In this document: one piece after another, positions 26,689-38,179 of the stretch
Layout of the letters: every line of letters begins with the position of its first letter
Numbering within the stretch: the stretch's first letter is position 1
Assembly: GCF_016097555.1 (NCBI RefSeq)
Contig: NC_054713.1
Span: forward strand, 44,747,750 to 44,811,749
Direction of reading: 5' to 3'
Length of the DNA stretch: 64,000 bases
DNA from: Gigantopelta aegis
Lineage: Eukaryota; Mollusca; Gastropoda; Neomphalida; Peltospiridae
Translations under genes and position numbers: made by a program
The notes under the pieces: model-generated
Database searches by the model: none
What the model saw: only the letters and a program-made list of their open reading frames with translations
Told to the model about the DNA's origin: nothing

Positions 26689-28650
26689 TTATACATTAGA
26701 TCTAGTTAGATGCACATGTGTGTTTGATATCTGGTCCACGTGGTTGAAGGTTTGATTAACACTGTGATTTGTATGAGGTATGGGCTGCTGGCACTGCGTC
26801 TGTGGTACTGTCGACATCAAATGAGAATATGACTGCACAGATTTATCAGTAACTAAACAGCCGATTCCAGGCTCAACAGCTACATCCATTTCTATGTACG
26901 GTTCCATTACATCCTGTGTCTTAAACTGTTTAAATGGCTCTTTTACATCCTGGGGGTTAAATGTTTTAATTGGTTCTTGTACGTCCTGTTTGCTGAATGT
27001 TTTGATTGTTTTATTCTCCGAGGAGAGTTTCTTTTTGTCCCCATCCACACAACACTGATGCTTTTCGAGGTAGGAATTCTGGGTAAAACCTTTCCCGCAC
27101 ACTTGACAGCGGAACCGTCTCTCTCCGGTGTGAGAGTACATGTGCACCTTCAAGTGACACTTTTGTTTAAAACTCTTCCCGCACTTTCCACAAGTGAAAT
27201 TCCTCGTTTCCGTGTGACCTTGAAGATGCCTATAAAGGTGAGAGGAAATCTTGAACCCCTTCCCGCACTGTTCGCAGATGTGTCTCCTCTTTTCCACGTG
27301 ACACAGCTGGTGCGTCCTCAAGCCGTAATTATTCTTAAATCCCTTTCCACAGGTTTCGCATTTTAGAGGTCTCTCGCAAGAATGGGAGAACTGATGGAAT
27401 TTGAGGTGGTGTTTCCTGGCAAATGTCTTTCCACAGACGGCACACGTGAAGTTCTGATGCACCGACATGTGGGTCTGCAAGTGACGGGTACTCTTGAACG
27501 TCCGTCTGCAAAGCAGACATGCAGGAGGGTTGTCATGGTGATGCTTACGCATGTGTCTCGTCAGCTTGGACTTCTTGTTGAAGATGTCGTCACAGATGGT
27601 GCATCTGTGGGCACCTTTACCAGTGTGAGATGCCTCATGGTTTGTGAGACTTCCCTTCTGGGAGTAACCTTTCCCACAGACTGGGCAACAATATCTGTGA
27701 GTCTTGGAAGCAACTGCATGTGGATTTAACTCCTTTCCATCAGAGCCAAGAGTGGTGGACGATTCTGAAACACCATCTGTTGAAAAACTATCTTGATAGT
27801 CAAGGTCATCTTCATGATCACTGTCAAGGTCATCTACAGCTGATGAGTTTGCTTCATCCTTGGCTGGAACATCCTGTTCAAGTTCCTGTTCTTGGCAATG
27901 ATCCAAATCTTCCTGTTGTTTCTGTTTTCTATAAAATTCCAAATCTTTTTGTTCCTGTTCTCTGCGACAATGCAAATCTTTCTGTTTCAGTTTACACCGA
28001 TTCCGTTTTTGTTCTTTGATATTCTCTAAAGCTTCTGGTTTCAGTTCTCTGCAATGATTCAAATCTTTCTGTGTCTGTTTACCATAATTCTGTTTTTGTT
28101 CTCTGAGATGCTCAGAAGCTTCCTGTTTCAGTTCTCTGCACTGATTCACAGTTATTTGATTCTGGCAGTGATCCAAAACATCCTGTTTCTCTTCTGAATG
28201 CTCCTCGAATGTTTTCTGATTTTGGCCAGAATTCAAGGCTTTCAGTTTCTCATCATTGTGCTTCAGGAGATGTGATATAAAGAATGTCTTCCTAGAGAAA
28301 ACCTTGCCACAAAACCCACATGTATCTGATGATTTCTTAACGTCTTTGGAATGTTTCAGCTGCTGAATCTGTGAGAGTGATTCTTTGGCAAATCCTTTCT
28401 TACAAGTGCGACTTTCGTTTGCTTCTGTCTCGTTTGACGAAGATTTCCTTGATGCGACTCTTCTGCTGGTTCTAAGAATTTGTTTTGGTGGCTGCCGTGC
28501 TAATTTTGGATGCACAGTTTTCCTCTTTACTGGACATGTGCCACTTAGAAAAGGTGACGGTAGAGTCTCTGAGACTGATGGTGGTGAAAGTTTACTCTTG
28601 TCCGATTTTGATTTAGATGACTGGGTTGTCACTTTTCGTAGTTTACTCAT
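26689..28650 (-). CDS. C2H2 zinc-finger protein, 653 residues
   Basis: Probable nuclear DNA-binding regulator. One finger stands alone at residues 111-131 (CGFCGKVF...H...H). Eight follow at 320-342, 348-371, 378-398, 401-423, 429-451, 457-479, 485-507 and 513-534; the last ends H..CC rather than H..H. Linkers are mostly not TGEKP. The N-terminus is Ser/Lys-rich, with basic runs that could act in nuclear import. Residues 150-255 are a low-complexity charged region with degenerate C-R-E-L-K / E-Q-K repeats, probably coiled coil. Residues 265-305 are acidic. Residues 548-585 hold three degenerate 12-residue repeats around Q-D-V-x-E-P. The coding exon is open throughout; an acceptor (TTTTTCAG) lies 15 bases before the ATG at 28665. 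No KRAB, BTB or SET domain is seen and I assign no orthologue. Confidence 0.9.
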   Translation of the reverse strand: MSKLRKVTTQSSKSKSDKSKLSPPSVSETLPSPFLSGTCPVKRKTVHPKLARQPPKQILRTSRRVASRKSSSNETEANESRTCKKGFAKESLSQIQQLKHSKDVKKSSDTCGFCGKVFSRKTFFISHLLKHNDEKLKALNSGQNQKTFEEHSEEKQDVLDHCQNQITVNQCRELKQEASEHLREQKQNYGKQTQKDLNHCRELKPEALENIKEQKRNRCKLKQKDLHCRREQEQKDLEFYRKQKQQEDLDHCQEQELEQDVPAKDEANSSAVDDLDSDHEDDLDYQDSFSTDGVSESSTTLGSDGKELNPHAVASKTHRYCCPVCGKGYSQKGSLTNHEASHTGKGAHRCTICDDIFNKKSKLTRHMRKHHHDNPPACLLCRRTFKSTRHLQTHMSVHQNFTCAVCGKTFARKHHLKFHQFSHSCERPLKCETCGKGFKNNYGLRTHQLCHVEKRRHICEQCGKGFKISSHLYRHLQGHTETRNFTCGKCGKSFKQKCHLKVHMYSHTGERRFRCQVCGKGFTQNSYLEKHQCCVDGDKKKLSSENKTIKTFSKQDVQEPIKTFNPQDVKEPFKQFKTQDVMEPYIEMDVAVEPGIGCLVTDKSVQSYSHLMSTVPQTQCQQPIPHTNHSVNQTFNHVDQISNTHVHLTRSNV

Positions 28651-29069
28651 TATATTTTTTTTTATCTGAAAAAAAAATCACAATAAACATTAAAATTAAT
28701 TTAATTTTAAACTTATATTAGCTTTTAATTTATTTATTTAAAAAAAATGGTTTCCAGAGTTAATAAAAATAGACTAGTTTTATAAAAAAAATATAATTAA
28801 AAGTTAAAAGTGTGTTAAATAACTGTATAATGACCATACTAAAGCTAATTGATTCATTCAATGCATATAATGCACATTATTGCTTAATATCAACACGTAT
28901 AATCGTATAGTTAATTAATAAAACGGTTAAATGTGACGGCTATTATATATAACGGGCGCAGCCATTTTGTACCATATCAGTGAGTATGCCCTCTGGCGAG
29001 CTGGTGGTTACGTAATACTTAACGCGTAACGTCAGGAATGAGCCTTAGAACTAGAGAAACACAATCTAC

Positions 29070-29246
29070 CTGTTTTTTGCGGGATGATAAATAGTCATAC
29101 ATTGCAATGTTCTGTAATAATACACATCCCAGTAAGCCAGCAATAAGTATATCCAGCACTATATATATATTATTTTTCAATACAAAATAAAATACCATTG
29201 TCAAAGTGGCTACACAACAAGTCGAAACAATTAATGTTTTGCCCAT
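29070..29246 (-). CDS. Small two-helix membrane ORF, possibly an upstream exon of the zinc-finger gene
   Basis: ATG at 29246 opens a 59-codon segment with two hydrophobic helices (about residues 4-23 and 28-48), then DYLSSRKKQ and a GTAGAT donor at 29069. Reading on without splicing gives 75 residues ending at 29019. The size and two-helix layout recall VMA21-type V-ATPase assembly factors, but I see no decisive motif. If the donor joins the acceptor at 28665, the frame runs without a stop into the zinc-finger ATG. It may also be chance. Confidence 0.3.
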
Positions 29247-29249
29247 GCA

Positions 29250-30870
29250 TTAATCTACGTACTGAAATAATACACGGAGTGTTTTCTTAGTTAATTGGTC
29301 TATGCTGTTAGTTGCTTCTACCTGTGATTCCTGATTGGCAGGTGTGTATTTGATTGGTATCCAGACGAGCCAATTAATTGACGTTGCTGTCTAGACACAA
29401 AAATACATACCGGTATTGTGGAATATTACCCGTCGCCCCTAAAATTGTAATGGACATGGTTTATTACTGTAAATAGTTCTGTAAAACTATTGATTAAGTA
29501 GACTTTTCCATCTAAAACCACAGAACTGACCAATTACGTAGTCCCAAAGAAAAGAAAATTATCACTTGGGTATCGTGGGTTGTCGTTTTTGCTCCAACGT
29601 AGCATATCAATAGGCCTAATAGTGTACATTTTTCCTTTGGATTATTTAACAGAGAAAAATACTATAACCCCATTTTGTTCCGTTAATGCAAATTGGAATA
29701 TATTTAGTTAAATACGGTAGTTTATTATATTATTACATCATTTATGCTGTTTTACAAGTCGGGTTGATCAAAGAGAAGCGCCTTGTAGAAAATTACTGCT
29801 TTTGTTTACACTGTACATACAGGAGATGGTCAGGAGCTGACGTCACTTCGCCTCAAGCTATCCATCGGACGTCACAAAAATAAAACAAAATGGCTTCCCC
29901 CAGTTAGGAGGAATAATCATGTTTTTCATTTGCTAAAGTATCAGTATGTGTTGGTGGTCCGGGTATGCATCTTTCCAACACATAAGGCTATTGTTAGAGT
30001 TGACCCTACCTTTAATGGATGGGGTGGGGGTGCTGGTGTAACAAGCAAAAAAATTTTTCCTAATTAACCTGGTCTAGTTATTTGGTAGATAAATCAATAG
30101 CTGACTATATATGCAAGCATGACAATATTAAATTTTGTTTTAATAGTGAATGACACAAGTTTGACTAATCAATCAAATTTAAAAACAGTAGTTGTATAGA
30201 CGGCTTGCGGTGAACTTACTTGTATGGGGGCAAATGCAGTGAACTCGTATAGAAATCCACAAGTGAACTCGTATGGGGGAAAATGTCTGGTTGCTGACAC
30301 TAATGCTAATCAGAACGAATATAAGATAAATATAAACATCGCGGCCCCCCCCCAAAAAATAACTTGCCAAATAAAGGGAGATAACTTATTATCGCTCCTG
30401 CGGCTCGTCGATGACCATTTGATTACAATAATTATGTAATATTTGTCTAAAACGTGTGGTGATGTTTCTATACTACAATTTATTGCACGTAAATTATAAC
30501 ACCCTTTAAATTCGCAGTAATAAAGCGTCAAATATACTTACTGTCATTCAGTAAAATTATATTCAAAGTCAGCGAAATTAATCTTACAAAATACTGATAA
30601 TACTTTCTACACCCATTTACAAGTCAATATTAAATTTCAGTACATTTTTAAACCGCAGCTGAATTTATGACAATTGCAGCATTTGATTTTAGAAAAAACC
30701 CGCTACTGCAACAGGTCTTGGACATTCCCCAAAACTGAATATGACGTATAACTTAATCGACCTTGCTAACCACGCACCTTAGGCGAGCTTTTCTGAACGG
30801 TTTCAGATGCCGCTGTACTGATTTTACGAAAACTTCCGAATATCGCAAATACAGAACGTCGGCTAGTTCC
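29250..30870. other. Intergenic region between zinc-finger gene and PCLAF
   Basis: AT-rich. TGACGTCA (CRE-type) near 29839 and GGACGTCAC near 29868 lie in a short GC-richer patch ending 'aaaatggcttcccccag', which may be a promoter. Bases 30200-30290 hold an imperfect duplication of 'tgaactcgtat'. No coding exon recognised. Confidence 0.35.
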
Positions 30871-30875
30871 GTACA

Positions 30876-30914
30876 TTTTGGCGGGAAATCTAGTGTCATT
30901 ACAGAGCGCCAAAA
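30876..30914 (+). promoter_or_regulatory. Paired E2F-type sites before PCLAF
   Basis: TTTTGGCGGGAAA at 30876-30888 and, on the other strand, TTTTGGCGC at 30906-30914. Both match the E2F consensus TTTSSCGC. They lie 62-100 bases upstream of the PCLAF ATG, the usual place for E2F/DREAM control of S-phase genes. Human PCLAF is known to be cell-cycle regulated this way. Confidence 0.7.
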
Positions 30915-30975
30915 TTCATGAGTACGATATAAAACAACTAAACTATTTTGTTTTACTAAGCCTGTAATTTACACG

Positions 30976-33900
30976 ATGGTGCGAACGAAAGCTGACGGGT
31001 GTGCGGCAACTAGAAAGGGTAAATCACACAACTAAAAACTCACTATTTTACGCCATTAATTTAATTGTTAATGTTGTCTGTTAGGTTATTGAAGAAATCA
31101 TGTAACATCGGGGAAGGTATGGGTAATGGTACTATGGATTAGTTTGTTTTGTTTAGCGACACCACTAGAGCACATTGATTTATTGATCATCTTGTATTCT
31201 GCCGGATCCTGAGCTTGTCTGTAAAAAAGAAACTTGATTTAATAAATAAATAAAAAAAGTTGGAAAAATATCCTGACCCCCCCCCCCCCCCCCCCCCCCC
31301 CATCCTTCATCAATGTAAAGGGATTTTTTGATGCCAATGATGGGGCATATATATTCTATGGAATGAATGAAGGGGGGTTCTGGCAGATATTTTGCCATGC
31401 CATCCCACAAACAGGATAGCACATACCACAGCCTTTGATGTACCAGTCATAATCATCATCATGTGTCATGGTGCACTGGCAGGAACGAGAACTTGCCCAA
31501 TAGGCCCACTGATAGGGGTCAATCCCAAACTGACCGTGCATCAAGCGAGCTTTCTCCCACCCAGAAAGGAAGAGAGAGATGAAAACATGGTGTATGGAAT
31601 TTTATTTTATTTCTAAGATGAAATTTTAAATTTGCGGGTGAGACAACTCTGGCATACATTTAAAGCCGAAAATACTGCTTGATACCGGCATAGGTATTGT
31701 ATTAGTACTGAATACCACACTGATACCGAGGTAAATAAAGTCATTATTTCCACTTGTTCTAATAAATGGGAAATTGTTGGGCAGGAGGTGGATGTATGAG
31801 GAAAATTTAAAACCCTGGGCCTATTTTAAAACTACGATATCATAAAACTTCCGTATGCTATGACATCATTAGACTATTATTCTTACGATGGTTTTACAAT
31901 ATTATAGCACTAAGATACATAAATTTGTAGCTTTCAAAATGTGGGCCGTGGGCATTTCTTCTTAAACAAATTAGCTTGTTACCATTCACTTTAGAATGTG
32001 TGCAATTTCGTGAGTTAGGTGACTGCAACAAATTGTATACCTATAGGATTTGCCAGGTTGAGATAATTTTCAGGTGCGAAAAAGCTATAAACAAAATAAT
32101 TGCTGCAGTTTGTGATTTTTTAAAATTATTTCACTCTGGACATAAATTCAGCAGAGGTGGGAATTCTCGTCGGATGAGCTGTTTTCCTCTCATGGAACAT
32201 TGTGTTTCCTTGCATTTTAATCGTCCTTTCTTCCAAAATGTGTTAGATGGCACAGGTTTTAATCTAGGATTTCAAGAATTTCCGGGACCCTTCTAGATTT
32301 CCTCTTTTTTACAGTTAACTAATTCGCACCCCTGATTAAGGGTTCTAACTTAATGATGGCAATTGCTGTCATTGACATAAATATCTGTGGGTTGGGAGCA
32401 TTACCGATGATACTTTTGTGCCACTGAATAAATCTGAATGTAAATTTAATTTCTTTTTTAAAATTATTATATAAAGATATATTTTGAAAACTATACATGT
32501 ATAGCACTAGACAAACATCTCTTCTCTCACTAAACCCCAATAGATAGTTTGGTATTATTCTTTTAAATTCTAACTTAGCTTAATAAGATCTTTTTTAAAT
32601 GGAACTGAAAATTCAAATTTTAGACATTTTTTATTAAACCCTGTATACATATGTACTTGTTGTGTTGGAAATTTAATCAATAAGTTTAAAATCTAAAATT
32701 TCTCCATGCATTTCTCAGTGTCGCACCATGTGATTAAATAGCGGTTACTATTTTTGTTGTTTCAGTTGTCGCTGCTCGTGCTCCAAGGAAGAGTTTAGGA
32801 AGTTCCAACTCTGCGTCTGGCAGCAGCAGTTCAGGAGAATCGCCCGCGGGTTCGTCTTACTGTCATTACTCAATTTAATTCAATTCATTTATTAACTTTG
32901 AACATTTACAGTTCATCAGTTTTACATACAAATGCATGTACAAGAGATGGTACAATGGAAGGTGTTGACATAAAAAGGACACAGAGAATATAAATGCTTC
33001 TGTATAGAACTGTATTAATAGAGGCTATTTAACTGTTGTTTCTCGTCTTTTAATCATTTTTAATAAATATTTTTCTAATTTACATAATTCTTTTACATTG
33101 TTAGTTGATATTAAATCTGTCGATTTAAACATGATCTTACTGACACTCCTCTCAGATTAAAGCAGCAATGTCTACATATTTAAACAGTTACAGGATATTA
33201 ATTTTAAAGACGACCAAGATCTCACATTTTTACGGATGCCTGTAGTGAATTTTAGTTGCCCCAGTTTAAAAGAAAGAAAAATGAAACTGGCCACTGTGTT
33301 TAAGGCATATTTAGCTCGGGATATTTTACACAACTTCATCTCAATAAATGGATAAATGTTAAACAATATACCACTGGGTGACAAACATATCTGTATGAGA
33401 ATTTGGTTTTAAAATGTGTTTATATATATATATATATGTACTGTTTTTCTCGTCAAAAGGTAAAGGTAAATTTGCGGGAGGTAACCCGGTGTGTGTGCGA
33501 CCGACGCCCGAGTGGCAGAAGGGGATTGGAGGGTTTCTCGTAAAGAAGACCAATGACGACAAAGAAAACGTAGAGACGGAAGAAGCTGCCTCTGGGTCAT
33601 CCAATCACGTCGAGTGTGTTGAAGAAACATCGGGGTGAGATTTGTCACGTAACTCTTTCATCAGAGGGGTGGGGGTGATTTAGCTGAGTGGGTAAAATAT
33701 TAATTACAGTGAATTTTATAGGGTCTATCCCGGTAAACCTGACAATAGGTGCGTATTCCTAATAATTGAAATCTTTTTAAAGTTTATTATATTTTCCAAC
33801 CAACTGTGTAATGAAAAGTAGATCGGTTATGTGAATGATTATAACTGATGAGGAAATTACAGCTTTTTCCAACCCAAGCTAGCTCAGGGTGAGCAGAAAA

Positions 33901-34785
33901 TGTAGCAAAATTATCTATTAGTATTAAGATTTCAAACACTGCAGAAACCCATTTACTTTTTGACAAAATATTAACTATTAGTTTGACATGAAATTATTTG
34001 CCAAATTAAAGGAAAATTTATGAATCTTGCGAGTTCCAGAGCTAACTGTGCCAACTATAATTTTGGTAGATAATAGTTTCAGAATAAATATCCCAGTTAC
34101 GTTGAGTTTGCTCGTAACACATAGATGGGGAGCTGTGATATAGTATTATTTTCCTGCCCGAACTCCACAACTGATGTAACAAAAAGGCCATGGTATGTAC
34201 TATCCCGACTTTGAAATGCTGTGCTAATAAAAAGGTATAGCCTATGGCATGGCAACAATGGTTTTTTCTCTCTCATCCATTTGGTCCTCACATACGTGCA
34301 TGTCTGAAGCCATAAATCTGTAAATTAAAGTGTCAGATGCATTGTTATATAAAAAAAACATTTAACCTTTCATCCATTATTATTAACATCGAGATTATGA
34401 TGCTTAAATGTCTTTATTTTTACATAATCACAAGGATCAAACATAAGAATTTTTTGCCCATAGCCATTTTAAAAAGCTTTGCCGTGGGTGAAAAGGCCAA
34501 CCAATAGCAGTTTTGAACCTGCCTTCCACAATTTTCTATTATGTTTTTTTTTTTAAAGTGACTTTTGCAGTAAATAACCATTGTTGGGGAGCTTTACTGA
34601 CAGCAGTCATTTTTATCCAGATGCACAAAAGTGCGGTTGATGCTCCTGATCTATATCTCAATGCCTGCAATTGCCACCAGCACCAATGTCAAGTCTGAGG
34701 CCTGATCATGCGAGTTTAAATACACGAAACACTGAATTTATTTGTCTTTGTTTCCAGGGCATCAGGATCCAGTAAAGATGACTGA
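30976..34785 (+). CDS. PCLAF: PCNA-clamp-associated factor, complete, 109 residues
   Basis: Small disordered PCNA-binding protein that threads through the sliding clamp during replication and lesion bypass. Exons: 30976-31018, 32766-32849, 33460-33634, 34758-34785 (stop TGA). All phases agree. The product begins MVRTKADG; human begins MVRTKADS. It carries VVAARAPRKSLGSS (D-box-like; Lys14 and Lys23 match the human ubiquitylation sites Lys15 and Lys24). The signature AGGNPVCVRPTPEWQKGIG follows, then a PIP box QKGIGGFL, then DDKENVE with the APC/C KEN box. The C-terminus is short and acidic, ending SGSSKDD. Human PCLAF has 111 residues. The PIP box ends Phe-Leu rather than Phe-Phe. The exon 2 donor GTTCGT is weak. 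Confidence 0.96.
31141..31560 (-). mobile_element. SINE family B interrupted by foreign sequence
   Basis: The tail piece 31141-31190 and the body/head piece 31391-31560 are separated by about 200 bp. That insert holds a copied exon fragment (31189-31245), a run of about 34 Cs (31277-31310) and unassigned sequence. Confidence 0.75.
31189..31245 (-). pseudogene. Copied exon edge of the 54.9-61.6 kb coiled-coil gene
   Basis: About 55 bp nearly identical to 58979-59041: part of the exon at 58957-59008 ('gatcctgagcttgtctg') plus its upstream polypyrimidine tract and intron ('aaaagaaac...cttgatttaata'). It lies in PCLAF intron 1. It is too short to be functional by itself. Confidence 0.88.
32155..32335 (+). 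repeat. Dispersed repeat R1, copy 2
   Basis: Same orientation and extent as the copy at 11525-11720: 'gggaattctcgtcggatgag' to 'acagttaactaattcgcac'. Confidence 0.82.
34120..34370 (+). mobile_element. SINE family A, strongly diverged
   Basis: Recognisable body 'aaaaggccatggtatgtact' and tail 'agtgtcagatgcattgttat'; the head is degraded. It is an old copy in PCLAF intron 3. Confidence 0.65.
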
Positions 34786-36180
34786 GTCTGTGTCTACCTG
34801 AGAACTGTGTATAATGAAAAGTACTGTATAGAAACTACAACCAGCTCTTCCTTAGGAGGATTTCAACTGATCACTCCGTTTGGAAACGTGTTTGCCACTG
34901 CCAACCTGTATATACGTTGTTGTGAATTGAGTTATAAAATTTTCATTTGTGTGAATGAGTAGTTTATCATTAGAGCCCAGTGAGAAAGTACTTTTGTATA
35001 TGTTGATCACGTGTCCTTATTGTGCGAGTGTTGGAAGCTAAATGTGTTTGTAGCCTAAGAGATTATTCGTATAAACGATTCAAGGATTTGGTACTAGAAT
35101 AAATAAAATAATAAATTCAAGATTATAATATGTAAAGTGCATATTTATTTAAAATATGTTTTGAAATATATTAACATATTCAAGTTATTGATTGTACTTA
35201 AAATAACAAAGATACAAAACTAATGAAGTAAGCACTATTTCAATTTACAACCATTGCATCTCATGCAAAACTGCAAAAAGTACCGAAGGACAAAAAAGAA
35301 AGATACATATTTTGTTCATAATGCATTTGAGTAGTTTATTAACTGTTTGGTATACTTCCTGGTAGAGTAAGTTATTATAAGTGATATCTCAGGTTAATAC
35401 ACAATTTTAAAAACTCAACCTAGTGCTGTTTTAAGTATTTGCAGTATGATTTATCTAAAGTAATTATGAAAAGAAATATCTATCAATACCAATTTCTTTG
35501 TCATGAAACTAACAGAAAATTGGGGGGAAGGGGGCATAAATATATACTCGTTGAGGAAAGAAGTTCCTATGTAAGTATTACACACTGTATATATACATGG
35601 GCGTATGGGGACTCTTTGATTTAGGGGGGCTGGAGGGGTTGATTTGCTCGAAATTTTACCCAGATAAAAACTGCCCGAATTTTCCCCACTGTTTTGCCCG
35701 AATTTGGGGGGGCAATTGCCCCCCTTCTCCCCCAGATCGTACGTACATATACTATAGGTCCTTGAATACAAGTCTAGGCTTCTCTTTTTTTCGTGATACT
35801 CTGAAACCTGGCATCTATTCAAGGCAGGCTTCTGGGTGTGTTTTTTTCCATGCAAAATGTTCATACATATCAGTACTTTTCAAGAATGACCAAGTCTGTT
35901 GCCTATCTCAGATCCTTTTGCTTAAGAGACTGTGTGATATTGAAGATGTACACTTGTATGACATAACTTTCCTGTTTTTGCAATGCCATTATATTTTTTT
36001 TTACATTGTTAAACAGAAGTGAAGAATATAATGCAGTCATTAACCTGACAAAGCTATGTACAATAGAAGAAATAGGCCTTTATGTAATACTAAGGTATTT
36101 GAAAACACAAAGTGTCAATTGGAACAAGAAAGCAGGTCTCTAATGAAGGATTTGCGGTATTTACAAAATCTGTTTGTCTT
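34786..36180. other. PCLAF 3' UTR and downstream intergenic sequence
   Basis: A canonical AATAAA at 35098-35103 lies 313 bases after the stop and is the likely PCLAF poly(A) signal. Bases 35590-35735 are a G/C-run repeat ('ggggcaattgcccccc'), similar in style to 43740-43830. No other gene seen. Confidence 0.5.
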
Positions 36181-36185
36181 ACTAT

Positions 36186-36505
36186 TAGGGGCCCAGTGGT
36201 AAAGCACTCGCTTGATGTGCGGTCGTTTTGGGATCGATCCACGTTGGTGGGCCCATTGAGCTATTTCTCGCTCCAGCCAGTGCACCACGACCGCTACATC
36301 AACGGCCATGGTATGCGCTATCCTGTCTATGAGATGGTGCATATAAAAGATCCCTTGCTGCTAATCGAAAAGAGTAGCCCGTGAAGTGGCGACAGCGGGT
36401 TTCCTTGCTCAATATCTGTGTGGTCCTTAACCATATGTCCAAGGCCATATAACCGTAAATAAAACGTGTTTAGTGCGTCGTTAAATAAAACATTACCTTC
36501 CTTAC
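36186..36505 (+). mobile_element. SINE family A
   Basis: Near full copy from 'ggggcccagtggtaaagcac' to 'ttaaataaaacattaccttc'. Confidence 0.9.
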
Positions 36506-36509
36506 TTTG

Positions 36510-38160
36510 TCTTACATGTGTGTATCTACATACCTTTACAATGCTGAAACGCTCGTCTTTTCTCAAAAACAGACTTCATAAATTTGGGTGGAAATTATTT
36601 TGCAAAATAATAAATTTCAACCATTTACAAACTTTGTTTTAGACAATTTTATTTGGTGCATAGGAACTTTTTTTTACTACAAGTTGTATTCAAAATAAAA
36701 CAAAGAATGCAAGTTACATGAGAGACATGTTTCAGATGTAGAATTGTAGACATGTTGAAATTCATTCATTGTATGAAAGATGGAAGATAGTTTAACTGCG
36801 AGTGAGTGGTTGATTTGAGGTACATTTTGAATGTTTGTGTACAAAAAATGATTTATTGGAAACTTTTACTCCCATTACTGGTGCTTTTTGTACATAATAA
36901 AATATTAATTAGTACAAATGTCTTTTGTATTGTTTAACTTATATAATATAGGCCAAACATGTCACTTAGGTGGGGGTAGACCGAATATTTCTGTCTGTAA
37001 AGCTTTATTTCATATTAATGATTTGTCTTCTTTATATTTATATCAACATATGATATGCAGGGTGGGGTGGGGTGGGGTGTTCTTGAAAATTGCAAGAAGT
37101 CATTTCGTGAGCATATTAAAACCCCCAAACTAATTGTTGTTCAAGGATTACATTTAGATCATCATTTACATATACAAAAAGAAAATGTACAAATATATAT
37201 TATACAGGATTCATACATGCTGTAAGACGGGTACACGAAACCTGCAGTGCCTGCTGGGCAATAATCCTCCATTGGGTCATACATACTCTGGAGAGACATC
37301 CATGAAATGGGTGAACTTTGTAGCATCCGGGCAGTGGCATTCAACTATTCCTAAGCACACTATTTCGGGGACACACATTGGACAGTGCTATATTGTAACC
37401 TATAAATAGCATATGGAAATTAAAGCACGTTTCAAACGAGTATTCAGAGAGAACTGCTAAAGCAATATGGTTGCACTAAACCAATTAATTTCCGGCTGGG
37501 TCGAAGTTCACCGAACTTTTGATAGAGAAGTTGACACCACAAGTCCTGCGATTGGTTATAAATGTGTGTTGGTTGTAAAAAAAATTAGTCTCATCTGGGC
37601 TAAAAATGTATGCAATTTTATTTGATGTAGTACCACCGTGTCAAGTAGCCTTGTGCTTGGAACGTGTGGGGTACCTGTAAAAAAAAAAGTACTCTAATTT
37701 TGTGCGAAACTAGGGGTGTTGTAGAAACATCTGGTTATACCGAAAATGAGCCATGAAAGGTACCATTTTCGGCAGTTAATACTTTGAGGTAGGGGTTGTA
37801 GTACTGATATTTATGGGTCATAGTTTGGTTGATATATTGCATATAGTGTTTTTAAACACAAACGTTAACATGGTCGCCTATGGGATTTTAATTGGTATAG
37901 TCCAACCATATGTCACCTACGGAGGCCAACAAAGGGCCATAACTCTTGTCAAAAAGAGCAGGTCGAAAGTAATTTGATATGTAGCTCTACCTAATAAAAC
38001 TATACACAAAATGTCAGCTCAATAACGAGGGATTGAAAAAAAAAAAAAAGTCCTTTTAACTAATATATGTGGGACAGATGGAGACCGAAGAATGGAAACA
38101 AAACCTTTCATCTCCTGGACCTACAGGGAACAAATACTGGCTATTTGGTGAATATCCGTT
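36510..38160. other. Intergenic AT-rich sequence
   Basis: No gene recognised. Bases 37480-38060 look like a dispersed repeat ('gggccataactcttgtc'), but no second copy is present in this window. Confidence 0.4.
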
Positions 38161-38179
38161 ATTTCAACCCAGTTAAAAC

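Noticed and set aside
27382-27729. Plus-strand frames across the zinc-finger exon
   Set aside because: They are shadows of the minus-strand C2H2 coding sequence, whose Cys/His spacing is unambiguous.
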